From Sporichthyaceae bacterium (GTDB lineage: Bacteria > Actinomycetota > Actinomycetes > JACCUZ01): DNA of 6,001 bases. A program made the translations under genes and the position numbers. Positions 1-5,885 of this stretch are shown piece after piece; position 1 is the first letter of the stretch; each line of letters starts with the position of its first letter. The notes under the pieces are model-generated. The model made no database searches, was not told the origin of the DNA, and saw only the letters and a program-made list of their open reading frames with translations. The stretch is from positions 1-6,001 of the forward strand of contig JACCUZ010000355.1 in the NCBI GenBank assembly GCA_013698395.1, read 5' to 3'.

Positions 1-33
1 GCCCCGGGTCACGTGCAGGGTGTGATCGAGCGC

Positions 34-216
34 TCAGTCGTCGTTCCACCTGGGGTCGTTGTCCCACGCCTCCGTGCGCTGCGCCGCGCTGGCCAGGGCA
101 TTCTCGGCTTCCTCACGACTGCCGTAAGGGCCCAATCGCTCGGCGTTGGCGCAGGCGTCCGTTCGCTCGACGGCTTGGTGCTTGAGGCAGAACCACCACT
201 GGTCGTTGTCGCTCAT
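34..216 (-). CDS. Small SPOR-like actinobacterial protein, 60 aa
   Basis: A 60-residue acidic, soluble protein with no signal peptide or membrane segment. It opens with MSDNDQWWFCLKH and has a central GPYGSREEAENAL stretch (about residues 30-42). That stretch resembles the short 'GPY-x-x-xEEAxxAL' pattern that gets small actinobacterial proteins labelled SPOR-domain or hypothetical. The C-terminus is rich in W, D and N (AWDNDPRWNDD). From memory, close relatives are small proteins of actinobacteria; the function is unknown to me. I start it at 216 rather than at the ATG nine bases upstream (225), because AGGA lies 8 nt before the 216 ATG and overlaps the upstream one. It is divergent from map with a 35-bp spacer, so the two may share a regulatory region. 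That it is a real gene is fairly sure. A peptidoglycan-binding SPOR role is only a resemblance, and at 60 residues it is shorter than a usual SPOR domain of about 70. Confidence 0.8.
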   Translation of the reverse strand: MSDNDQWWFCLKHQAVERTDACANAERLGPYGSREEAENALASAAQRTEAWDNDPRWNDD

Positions 217-224
217 GGATCCCA

Positions 225-228
225 TCCT
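225..228 (-). promoter_or_regulatory. Ribosome binding site deciding the start of the 60-aa protein
   Basis: The minus strand reads AGGA here, with 8 nt to the ATG at 216. The alternative in-frame ATG at 223-225 overlaps this site and has no better one upstream, so the shorter start is preferred. Confidence 0.6.
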
Positions 229-237
229 GCCCGTAAC

Positions 238-243
238 TAGACT
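238..243 (+). promoter_or_regulatory. Candidate -10 element of map (possible leaderless transcript)
   Basis: The hexamer TAGACT fits the TANNNT form of actinobacterial -10 boxes and ends 8 nt before the A of the map start codon at 252. A transcript starting about there would have almost no leader, which agrees with the lack of a Shine-Dalgarno sequence before map. I see no convincing -35 hexamer 16-18 nt upstream. This rests on one short hexamer in a 35-bp spacer and is tentative. Confidence 0.35.
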
Positions 244-251
244 CGCGGCCC

Positions 252-1100
252 ATGACCATTCTGACCCCTGGGCGGGTCTCGCCGGAGCGGGTCGTGCCGG
301 CCAGGATTCCCCGGCCTGACTATGTCGGTAGTCCGGGACCGCGCCGCTACACCGGCCCCGAGGTCAAGGACGCCGACACCATCGCACGGATGCGGGTGGC
401 CGGCCGAGTGGCGGCACAGGCTCTCGCCGAGGTCGGGCGGCACGTGGCCCCGGGCGTCAGCACCGACGAGCTCGACCGCATCGGCCATGAGTTCCTCGTG
501 GCAGCGGGCGCCTATCCCTCCACCCTCGGCTACCGAGGCTTTCCCAAGTCGCTGTGCACATCGGTCAACGAGGTCGTCTGCCACGGAATCCCCGACAGCA
601 CGACGCTGCGGGAGGGCGACATCGTCAACGTGGACATCACCGCGTACGTCGACGGGGTGCACGGAGACACCGACGCGACGTACCTGGTCGGTGAGGTCGC
701 TGAGCAGGACCGCTTGCTGGTGGAGCGCACGCGCGAGGCCCTCCACCGGGCAATTCGGGCCGTGCGCCCAGGGCGGCCCATCAACGTCATCGGGCGCGTC
801 ATCGAGTCCTACGCCCGCCGGTTCGGCTACGGGGTGGTGCGTGAGTTCACCGGACACGGCATCGGCGCAGCCTTCCACTCAGGGCTGGTGGTGCCTCACT
901 ACGACGACCCGCGCGCGGACACGGTCATGCAGACGGGCATGACGTTCACCATCGAGCCGATGCTCAACCTCGGCACGCACGAGTGGGACATGTGGGACGA
1001 CGGGTGGACGGTCGTCACCAAGGACCGCAAGCGGTCAGCTCAGTTCGAGCACACCATCCTGGTCACAGACGGCGGAGCCGAGATCCTCACTCAGTGCTGA
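252..1100 (+). CDS. map: Methionine aminopeptidase, type I
   Basis: Cytosolic metalloenzyme that removes the initiator methionine from nascent proteins. The 282-residue product has the complete pita-bread (M24A) active site. The five metal ligands of the family are D128 (NVDIT), D139 (HGDT), H202 (GHGIG), E235 (IEPM) and E266 (QFEH). The substrate-binding histidines are H111 (VCHGIPD) and H209. Residues 1-40 form a proline/arginine-rich linker before the catalytic core, matching the N-terminal extension of mycobacterial MapB (about 285 residues) and absent from the shorter E. coli-type enzyme. The ATG at 252 gives that usual length. No Shine-Dalgarno precedes it, so it may be leaderless. The stop codon overlaps by 10 bp, tail to tail, the 3' end of the 98-residue gene on the other strand. 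Function is as good as certain. Whether this is the only map copy in the genome cannot be seen here. Confidence 0.97.
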   Translation: MTILTPGRVSPERVVPARIPRPDYVGSPGPRRYTGPEVKDADTIARMRVAGRVAAQALAEVGRHVAPGVSTDELDRIGHEFLVAAGAYPSTLGYRGFPKSLCTSVNEVVCHGIPDSTTLREGDIVNVDITAYVDGVHGDTDATYLVGEVAEQDRLLVERTREALHRAIRAVRPGRPINVIGRVIESYARRFGYGVVREFTGHGIGAAFHSGLVVPHYDDPRADTVMQTGMTFTIEPMLNLGTHEWDMWDDGWTVVTKDRKRSAQFEHTILVTDGGAEILTQC

Positions 1101-1387
1101 GGGTCGGCCGCAGGCAGATCCATGAGCGTCACGTGGCCGGCTTCGGGGTGCGGTATCAGCTTGGCGGCCATCCTGTGCAGCATCTCCCCGGTGGACACGC
1201 CTGCGACCGACGCAAGGTGTTCGAGGGTCTCCCGGCACAGCGTCGACAGCTCGCGGGCGACCGCAGCCGGATCGTCGGCGACCGCCCACAGCTGTGACCA
1301 TCCCTCGTCATCGTGCTGCCAGTCGGCGCGGACCATCGCGAGCGCGGTCCTGGTCGCGTCCGAACCCGACCTGTGGCTGCTGTCCAT
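1091..1387 (-). CDS. Hypothetical protein, 98 aa, helical
   Basis: I do not recognise this as a named family. The 98-residue product is soluble and apparently all-helical. It has an acidic, tryptophan-containing segment near residues 20-35 (ADWQHDDEGWSQLW), a DDPAAVARELSTL helix (38-50), and a second long helix ending in GEMLHRMAAKL (68-77). The pattern 'ALAMVRADWxxDDEGxxxL…AxELxxL…LxxLA' reminds me of short uncharacterised proteins common in actinobacteria. It starts 13 bp after the methyltransferase stop on the same strand and so is probably the second gene of that unit. Start choice: the ATG at 1387 is the only ATG or GTG near the point where the coding pattern begins. The frame stays open upstream into the methyltransferase gene, but in an unlikely serine/arginine/tryptophan-rich composition. 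Its Shine-Dalgarno is poor, so it may depend on translational coupling. Its 3' end overlaps map by 10 bp. Confidence 0.65.
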   Translation of the reverse strand: MDSSHRSGSDATRTALAMVRADWQHDDEGWSQLWAVADDPAAVARELSTLCRETLEHLASVAGVSTGEMLHRMAAKLIPHPEAGHVTLMDLPAADPQH

Positions 1388-1400
1388 GTCTTCTGCAGTA

Positions 1401-2240
1401 TCACTTCTTGCGGGCGGTGAGCAGCAGATACTCCCAGTCCATGACCAGGCTCTCCGTGCCGTGATCGTGGCGCTTGGCCAGATCATCCAGGTCGCGGTCG
1501 AGCGCGCCGACACGCTCCGGGTCGTCCGCGATGGCCCGGTAGACGGCGATGGTCGGGCCGTAGCGAGCCTTGAAGTAGTCGCGGAAGGCCTCGGGTACGT
1601 CGAAGTGGTCGACTGTCACGGTCTGCCGACGCGCCACAACGTCCGTCACCCGGTCACCGAGCAGTGCGCGGACGTGCTCCTCGCTGCCCCACAGAGGCGG
1701 AGGCTGCGCGCCGGGCGGGGGCGGCGGGGCGTACGGCCTCATGGTCGCGAACATCTGGCCGATGAAACCCTCCGGCGTCCAGCTCAGCAGGCCGATGGTT
1801 CCCTCCGAACGGCAGACGCGGACCAGCTCGTCGGCACTCGCCTGATGGTGGGGCGCGAACATGACCCCGAGGCACGACATCACCGTGTCGAACTCACCGT
1901 CGGCGAACGGCAGCGCTTCGGCGTCGGCCTCGCGCCACTCCACCTCGGCGCCCTTGGTCGCGGCCAGTCGACGACCGGACTCGAGCAGCTCGGGAGTGAG
2001 GTCTGAGGCCACGACGTGGCCACCGGCCAGCGCCGCAGGAATAGCGGCGTTGCCCGACCCGGCTGCGACGTCCAACACCCTGTCCCCGCGACGCACGACG
2101 CACGCTTCGACCAGAGCAGGTCCCAGGTCCTGAACCAGCTCGGCGGCCACTGCTGGATAGTCACCAAGTGCCCACATGGCGCGGTGCTTGGCCTTGAGCG
2201 CGCGGTCGGCCTCGTCCGCAGCATCCTGGTCGCTGGTCAC
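1401..2240 (-). CDS. Class I SAM-dependent methyltransferase
   Basis: A 279-residue Rossmann-fold methyltransferase. Motif I is LDVAAGSGNAAIPA (56-69), which binds S-adenosylmethionine. The post-I acidic loop is ASDLTPELL (78-86). The DAEALPFADGEFDTV segment (106-120) is the usual motif II/III region of UbiE/Methyltransf_11-type enzymes. The substrate is unknown: the C-terminal half is variable, and a proline-rich loop (171-183, APPPPPGAQPPPL) sits where such enzymes often close over the substrate. UbiE-like sequence alone does not show a quinone substrate, and no quinone-pathway genes are nearby. The start at 2240 is a GTG. The next in-frame methionine (residue 22) would cut into the conserved KHRAMWALGDYP region, so GTG is preferred despite no clear Shine-Dalgarno. 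It is first in a unit with the 98-residue gene and divergent, by 27 bp, from the SDR gene. Confidence 0.9.
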   Translation of the reverse strand: MTSDQDAADEADRALKAKHRAMWALGDYPAVAAELVQDLGPALVEACVVRRGDRVLDVAAGSGNAAIPAALAGGHVVASDLTPELLESGRRLAATKGAEVEWREADAEALPFADGEFDTVMSCLGVMFAPHHQASADELVRVCRSEGTIGLLSWTPEGFIGQMFATMRPYAPPPPPGAQPPPLWGSEEHVRALLGDRVTDVVARRQTVTVDHFDVPEAFRDYFKARYGPTIAVYRAIADDPERVGALDRDLDDLAKRHDHGTESLVMDWEYLLLTARKK

Positions 2241-2267
2241 AGTTGCGCATGATGCCAGAATCCAGCC

Positions 2268-3066
2268 ATGCAGGAAGGGCTAGAGAGCCATCTGCTTGCG
2301 CCGCGGGCCCCGGGGCTCGTTCAGGCACCCCTGCAGGGCAAGGTGGCAATGGTGACCGGTGCGTCATCAGGCATCGGAGAGGCTACGGCTGAGGCGCTCG
2401 CAGCAGCGGGAGCCGCGGTGGCTGTGGGGGCACGGCGCACGGACCGGCTCGACGACCTGGTGCAGCGGTTGACCGATCGGGGCTCCGAAGGAATCGCGAT
2501 GGACCTGGACGTCAGGGACGCGGATGCCTGCGCTGCCGCGGTGCAGCGCACCGTGGACGAGCTCGGGGCGCTGGATATCCTCGTCAACAACGCGGGGGGT
2601 GATGCTGCTGGGGCCGATCGAGACCGCGGACACCAGCGAATGGGTCCGGATGATCAACACTAATGTGCTGGGCTTGATGTTCATGACCCGTGCCGCGCTA
2701 CCGCATCTCCTGCGGCGCAGAGGTTCAGTCGTACAGATGTCCTCCGCGGCGGGTCGAGTGACCCGGCCTTCGACCGCGGTCTACAACGCGAGCAAGTTCG
2801 CCGTGGGCGCGTTCAGTGACGTGCTGCGTCAGGAAGTGGCTGACCGCGGCGTCCGGGTGATCGTTGTCGAACCGGGTGCCGTCGATACGCCGCTGCGTGA
2901 GCAGATCACTGACGCCGGCGCACGCGCCACGCTGGAGCGACGGCTCGAACAGCTACGCCCGCTCGATGCCGCAGATGTCGCGCGAACCGTCGTGTTCGCG
3001 CTGACCCAACCCGACCACGTCGCCCTCAACGAGATCCTGATCCGCCCGACCCAGCAAGCCTGGTGA
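2268..3066 (+). pseudogene. Short-chain dehydrogenase/reductase, interrupted by a +1 frameshift
   Basis: Read with one frame correction, this is a full-length 265-residue classical SDR, an NAD(P)(H)-dependent oxidoreductase. The cofactor glycine motif TGASSGIG is at 30-37, NNAG at 107-110, the catalytic serine in the MSSAAGR segment (158-159), Tyr172 and Lys176 in YNASK, and PGAVDTP after beta-6. The break lies at the six-G run 2594-2599. Upstream the frame begins at 2268; downstream it continues as VMLLGPIETA from 2599. Removing a single G restores NNAGVMLL, the expected SDR sequence. As written, translation ends at 2663 after 131 residues and lacks the whole Ser-Tyr-Lys site. Both halves are otherwise intact, so a homopolymer sequencing error or a very recent mutation is likelier than an old pseudogene. 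The substrate cannot be told. Start: ATG 2268 without a clear Shine-Dalgarno; residues 1-21 form an unusually long tail before LQGKVAMVTG. Confidence 0.88.
2594..2599 (+). repeat. Six-G homopolymer at the SDR frameshift
   Basis: A run of six G directly after the codons for NNA of the SDR NNAG motif. Five G would keep the reading frame, so this run is where the frame is lost. Such runs are prone to replication slippage, polymerase slippage and sequencing miscounts. Confidence 0.85.
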
Positions 3067-3130
3067 TGCAGAAGCGCCCGAGCAGGACGACGACGCAGCC
3101 CCATGTCGCAATCTGCCGGCCAGCAGCGGT

Positions 3131-3153
3131 GGCGGCGGGGGATGCCCGCCGCC
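3131..3153. terminator. GC-rich stem-loop between convergent genes
   Basis: GGCGGCGGG (3131-3139) and CCCGCCGCC (3145-3153) form a perfect 9-bp stem with a 5-nt loop. It lies in the 101-bp gap between the SDR stop (3066) and the ROK kinase stop (3168). No T-run follows on either strand. In high-G+C actinobacteria such U-less hairpins between converging genes often serve as bidirectional terminators; that role is inferred from position and stem strength. Confidence 0.6.
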
Positions 3154-3167
3154 GGCAGTTCCTCACG

Positions 3168-4223
3168 CTACGAGTCGGCCGACTGGCGTGCCGCGACAGA
3201 CAGCGCGGCCACGGCCGCCCCCCGGGCTCCCGCCATGTCGAGGTGCGGGATCAGGCCGACGGTGGAGACCGTGCGCTGCTCCACGCGCAGTTGGGTGTTC
3301 TCGGAGACCGTGGCGAGGAACCATGACCGGAAGTCCGGCTCCGTCTCGACCACTCCGCCCCCGACGAAGTAGGCATGCGGGTCGGTGAACTGGGCGGCGA
3401 TGGTGAACAGTCGCCCGAGCGCCTTCGCCTGCTGCTCGAAGACCTTCAACGCCAGCTCGTCGCCATCGGCGGCGAGCCCGCGTACCGCCTTGGCGGCCGC
3501 CGCCGTCGGCATCGCGGCCAGCGGGTGGTCGGGGTGGCCGGAGAGCCAGTACGGCAACAGGTTGTTGAGGATTCCCGTCAGCGAGGCGATGCTCTCAGCA
3601 TCACCTTCGTTGCCGCAGTTGCACCGCGGCAGCGGCTGCCCGGGTTCCAGGAGCCCGTCCAAGGGGATCACCACGTGCCCCAGCTCACCTGCCATGCCCG
3701 CCGCTCCGCGGACCACCTGGCCCCGCTCCACGACTCCGCCGCCGAGGCCGGTGCCCACGATGGCCGAGACCGAGGAACGGCCGAGGGCATCGGCGCCGAA
3801 GTGCTCATGGTGGGCGTAGAGCGCAGCGGCGTTGCCGTCGTTGTTGTAGACCACCGGTAGGCCGAGTCGGTCCTCCAAGGCGCCGCGTACGTCGAACCCC
3901 CACCACTGGGGGTCGGAAAAGTTGGTCGAGCCGCGGGAGGAGATGACGCCGTCGGCGCTAGCCGGCCCCGGCGTATCGAGGCCGACGGCACGCACCGCTG
4001 AGCGCGGCCTGTCGGTGACCTCCAGCACCTTGGCCAGGGCCTCCACCATGGCCTCCACCGCGGCGGTCGTCCCCTCGACGACACGGCTCGGTACCTCCAC
4101 GAGCCTGTCGACGAGAAAATCACCTCCTGCGCTGAGGACCGTCGCGTTGTTGCTCGTGCCGCCATTGTCGATGCCTACGACCACCCAGGGGGGCGCGCTC
4201 CCGACCGGACTCGGAAAGGTCAT
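3168..4223 (-). CDS. ROK-family sugar kinase
   Basis: A 351-residue cytosolic ROK (repressor, ORF, kinase) protein, probably phosphorylating a hexose with a nucleotide phosphate donor. The N-terminal phosphate-1 motif is GIDNGGTSNN (17-26), with GLDTPGP at 81-87. The catalytic Asp is D129 in YNNDGNAAAL (127-135), the phosphate-2 motif is GTGLGGG (157-163), and the ROK signature includes GELGH (179-183). There is no N-terminal helix-turn-helix, so it is a kinase rather than a repressor. The zinc motif is odd: H183, C201 and C203 are present, but the CxCGxxGC third cysteine is Asp208, and the gap from His to the first Cys is 18 residues rather than about 10 as in E. coli Mlc. It is longer than actinobacterial polyphosphate glucokinase (about 250-270 residues), so I do not call it ppgK. 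ATG 4223 is chosen because homology begins there; AGGGTGG lies just upstream. The frame runs on upstream only as antisense of the PPK2 gene. Confidence 0.9.
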   Translation of the reverse strand: MTFPSPVGSAPPWVVVGIDNGGTSNNATVLSAGGDFLVDRLVEVPSRVVEGTTAAVEAMVEALAKVLEVTDRPRSAVRAVGLDTPGPASADGVISSRGSTNFSDPQWWGFDVRGALEDRLGLPVVYNNDGNAAALYAHHEHFGADALGRSSVSAIVGTGLGGGVVERGQVVRGAAGMAGELGHVVIPLDGLLEPGQPLPRCNCGNEGDAESIASLTGILNNLLPYWLSGHPDHPLAAMPTAAAAKAVRGLAADGDELALKVFEQQAKALGRLFTIAAQFTDPHAYFVGGGVVETEPDFRSWFLATVSENTQLRVEQRTVSTVGLIPHLDMAGARGAAVAALSVAARQSADS

Positions 4224-4231
4224 GGGGCCAC

Positions 4232-4260
4232 CCTGGCACGAAAGACGCCGGACCTGGCAC
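4232..4260. promoter_or_regulatory. Phased direct repeat in the ROK-PPK2 divergent spacer
   Basis: CCTGGCAC occurs at 4232-4239 and again at 4253-4260, an offset of 21 bp or about two helical turns, within the 46-bp gap between the two divergent start codons. The copy at 4232 overlaps the region where the kinase ribosome binding site should lie. Two same-face half-sites would suit a regulator controlling both genes. An 8-bp repeat in GC-rich DNA can also arise by chance. Confidence 0.35.
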
Positions 4261-4269
4261 CCTCGCCTC

Positions 4270-5007
4270 ATGGGTCGGCTCGATCGGGTAGACACGACCG
4301 CTCGCCTGTCGCGCAGCGATGAAGCCACGCAGCTCGAGGAGGCGCAGCTCCGGTTGTTGCACCTGCGGTTGGCACTGGGTGGGCAGATCGGCGACGGGAC
4401 GCTCGGCCCGCCGCTCTGCGTGGTCTTCGAGGGGTGGGACGCTTCGGGCAAGGGCGGGGCAATCAAGCGCCTGGTCGACCACCTCGACCCCCGTCACGTC
4501 CGCGTCAGCCAGTTCGCCGCCCCCACCCACGACGAGATGCGCCACCACTTCCTCTGGCGCTTCTGGCCCAAGCTGCCCGGCTGGGGCGGGATGGCTGTGT
4601 TCGACCGGAGCTGGTACGGCCGGGTCCTCGTCGAACGGGTCGAGAAGTTCGCCACCAAGGAACAGTGGAGGCGTGCCTACGACGAGATCGTCAGCTTCGA
4701 GACGACACTCGCGGCCGAGGGGATGATCCTCGTCAAGTTCTGGATGCACGTCACTCCCGAGGAGCAGGCACGCCGCTTCGAGCGTCGCCGGCACGACCCC
4801 CTGAAGGCGTGGAAGCTCACCGACGAGGACTGGCGCAACCGGGAGAAGCGCAAGCAGTACGCACAGGCCGTCGAGGACATGCTGCAGCGCACCGACCACC
4901 CCGCCGCGCCCTGGCACGTGATCGCCGCCGAGGACAAGCGCTGGGCCCGGGTCGAGGTGGTCCGCAAGGTGTGCGAGGCCATCGAGGCAGCCCCGGGTCG
5001 CACCTGA
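4270..5007 (+). CDS. PPK2-family polyphosphate kinase
   Basis: A 245-residue P-loop phosphotransferase that moves phosphate between polyphosphate and nucleotides. The Walker A motif is GWDASGKGG (55-63). The family's Walker B and lid signature is FDRSWYGRVLVERVE (111-125). Downstream are the conserved RRFERRRHDPLKAWKLTDED region (169-187), WRNREKRKQY (188-197) and APWHVIAAEDKRWAR (213-227). The length equals a single-domain PPK2. The sequence alone does not tell me the subclass (NDP- or NMP-phosphorylating), nor whether it makes or uses polyphosphate in the cell. ATG 4270 fits the usual MGxLDxVD start of relatives; the frame is open further upstream only as antisense of the kinase gene. No clear Shine-Dalgarno is seen. 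It is divergent from the ROK kinase, which allows a shared control of phosphate and sugar metabolism, though that link is inferred. Confidence 0.95.
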   Translation: MGRLDRVDTTARLSRSDEATQLEEAQLRLLHLRLALGGQIGDGTLGPPLCVVFEGWDASGKGGAIKRLVDHLDPRHVRVSQFAAPTHDEMRHHFLWRFWPKLPGWGGMAVFDRSWYGRVLVERVEKFATKEQWRRAYDEIVSFETTLAAEGMILVKFWMHVTPEEQARRFERRRHDPLKAWKLTDEDWRNREKRKQYAQAVEDMLQRTDHPAAPWHVIAAEDKRWARVEVVRKVCEAIEAAPGRT

Positions 5008-5034
5008 GCGGAGCTCTACGGCGTGCACACGGGA

Positions 5035-5052
5035 GCCGCAGCCGTTTGCGGC
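5035..5052. terminator. Stem-loop between convergent PPK2 and VOC genes
   Basis: GCCGCA (5035-5040) and TGCGGC (5047-5052) pair in a 6-bp stem with a 6-nt loop. It is placed in the 54-bp gap between the two stop codons. No T-run follows, so a bidirectional terminator is inferred from position. It is weaker than the stem at 3131-3153. Confidence 0.45.
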
Positions 5053-5061
5053 GACAACTCG

Positions 5062-5568
5062 TCAGCGGGTGACGCCAGCGGCGGACCGGAACTCGTGGTC
5101 GGTGGTCGCGTCGGCGGCCATTGCCGCTCGTGATTGGTCTTCGGTGAGCGCATCCACGAGACAGAACTCGTTGCCGAACGGGTCTTGCATGACTGCCCAG
5201 TCGATCACTGGGGGTTCGTCACCGCGTGATCGCGGGCGGGGGTAGAGGCTTGGAGGCTTCTTGACGGTGCCGCCGATCTGGACGATCTGTTCAATGGCCT
5301 TGTCCACCCCATCCTCCGGGGTGATGTCGACGTGCACCGCGTTAGTCCCAGTCGGGCCAGGCAGTCCTGCCTCGACAGGCGACGCGCCGACTTGTTGGAG
5401 GATGATCTCGTGCTTCCAAGGATCCTTGCTTCCTAGGTAGCCAAGCCATCCGTGCCATCCTTGTTCAGACCCGATGATCTCCAGGCCGGTGACCGCTGAC
5501 CAGAAGTCGTAGGCAACCTTCAGGTCCGTAACGTTGATCACGACACAACGAAGGCTTCCTATGCTCAT
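5062..5568 (-). CDS. VOC/glyoxalase-fold protein
   Basis: A 168-residue member of the vicinal oxygen chelate superfamily with two beta-alpha-beta-beta-beta modules. Module one has INVTDLKVAYDFWSAVTGLE (11-30) and KHEIILQQV (52-60). Module two has NAVHVDI (76-82), an acidic helix to IGGTV (98-102), and the closing DPFGNEFCLVD (129-139). Likely metal ligands H79 and E134 are present. At the first-strand ligand position, often His, there is Cys8, so metal binding may be altered. The family covers glyoxalases, dioxygenases, fosfomycin and bleomycin resistance proteins and many of unknown role; I cannot assign a reaction. The start at 5568 is supported by AGGAG 6 nt upstream, the best ribosome binding site in the window. 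Hand counts of two 60-base samples give 58% and 55% G+C, against 72% in a PPK2 sample, suggesting different ancestry. It is divergent by 29 bp from the YjbR remnant. Confidence 0.9.
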   Translation of the reverse strand: MSIGSLRCVVINVTDLKVAYDFWSAVTGLEIIGSEQGWHGWLGYLGSKDPWKHEIILQQVGASPVEAGLPGPTGTNAVHVDITPEDGVDKAIEQIVQIGGTVKKPPSLYPRPRSRGDEPPVIDWAVMQDPFGNEFCLVDALTEDQSRAAMAADATTDHEFRSAAGVTR

Positions 5569-5574
5569 GACTCT

Positions 5575-5579
5575 CTCCT
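5575..5579 (-). promoter_or_regulatory. Strong ribosome binding site of the VOC gene
   Basis: The minus strand reads AGGAG, within a longer GAGGAGAGAG run (5571-5580), 6 nt before the ATG at 5568. It fixes that start and contrasts with the weak or absent sites before most other genes here. Confidence 0.75.
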
Positions 5580-5597
5580 CGTCATATCGCTGACGGT

Positions 5598-5842
5598 ATG
5601 GCCGCTGAGGACGATGTCCGGCGGATCTGTCTTGCCAACCCGGGGGTCACCGAGCGATCGAGCTGGGGTCAGCCGGCCTGGTTCGCTCGCACCTTGATGG
5701 CTCCTACTTCTGGATCCCTCACCATGACAGGTCACCGCAACTTGTTCTCGTGCGGCTTGACCGGTTGGGACTCGACGAGCTCAGCGAGCTTCTCCAAGAC
5801 TCGCTGCGTCTCGCCGGCGCGCCAAAGGGGCGTGACACCTGA
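5598..5842 (+). pseudogene. MmcQ/YjbR-like remnant with internal deletion and frameshift
   Basis: Two pieces of one small protein are visible in different frames. From 5598 the product reads MAAEDDVRRICLANPGVTER then SSWGQPAWFARTLMA, the N-terminal pattern of MmcQ/YjbR-like (DUF419) proteins. From 5705, in another frame, it continues YFWIPHHDRSPQLVLVRLDR and DELSELLQDSLRLAGAPKGRDT, ending at TGA 5840-5842. That is the C-terminal pattern of the same family. The middle (usually about 25 residues with the ARI/L…VxTxEREAL-type strand) is missing at the junction, 5700-5705. Intact members have about 110-120 residues. As written, the first frame runs on to 5870 with 56 unrelated residues. The loss of both sequence and frame marks a true deletion rather than a base-calling slip. 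A 60-base sample (5701-5760) is about 55% G+C, like the VOC gene. The family's function is poorly known; a DNA-binding-like fold is reported for YjbR. Confidence 0.72.
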
Positions 5843-5885
5843 CGGCCACCGAATCAGACCCCATGGTTGACAGTCAGGCCCAGCC

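Noticed and set aside
237..878. Long minus-strand open frame (213 codons) opposite map
   Set aside because: It is antisense to the full-length, motif-complete map and its composition (His/Val/Asp/Arg-rich, no motif) is typical of a shadow frame in high-G+C DNA.
1122..2006. Plus-strand open frame of 294 codons opposite the methyltransferase
   Set aside because: Antisense to the methyltransferase and its downstream gene; no recognisable domain, and the opposite strand has clear motifs.
3168..4223. Polyphosphate glucokinase (ppgK)
   Set aside because: Tempting because of the PPK2 neighbour, but the protein is about 80-100 residues longer than ppgK and carries the Cys-rich ROK motif region that ppgK lacks.
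3922..4269. 116-codon N-terminal extension of the PPK2 frame
   Set aside because: It lies antisense to the ROK kinase and carries no PPK2 sequence; relatives begin at MGxLD, matching the ATG at 4270.
4224..4466. 81-codon N-terminal extension of the ROK kinase frame
   Set aside because: The extension is antisense to the PPK2 coding region and has arginine/serine/proline-rich shadow composition; ROK homology begins at the ATG at 4223.
5567..5585. Inverted repeat ATGAC-N9-GTCAT around the VOC start as an operator
   Set aside because: Only five bases per arm, and it includes the start codon and flanks the ribosome binding site; chance is enough to explain it.
5867..5872. TTGACA as a -35 box left of rnpB
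   Set aside because: No acceptable -10 hexamer lies 16-18 bp downstream, and there is no plus-strand gene for it to serve.
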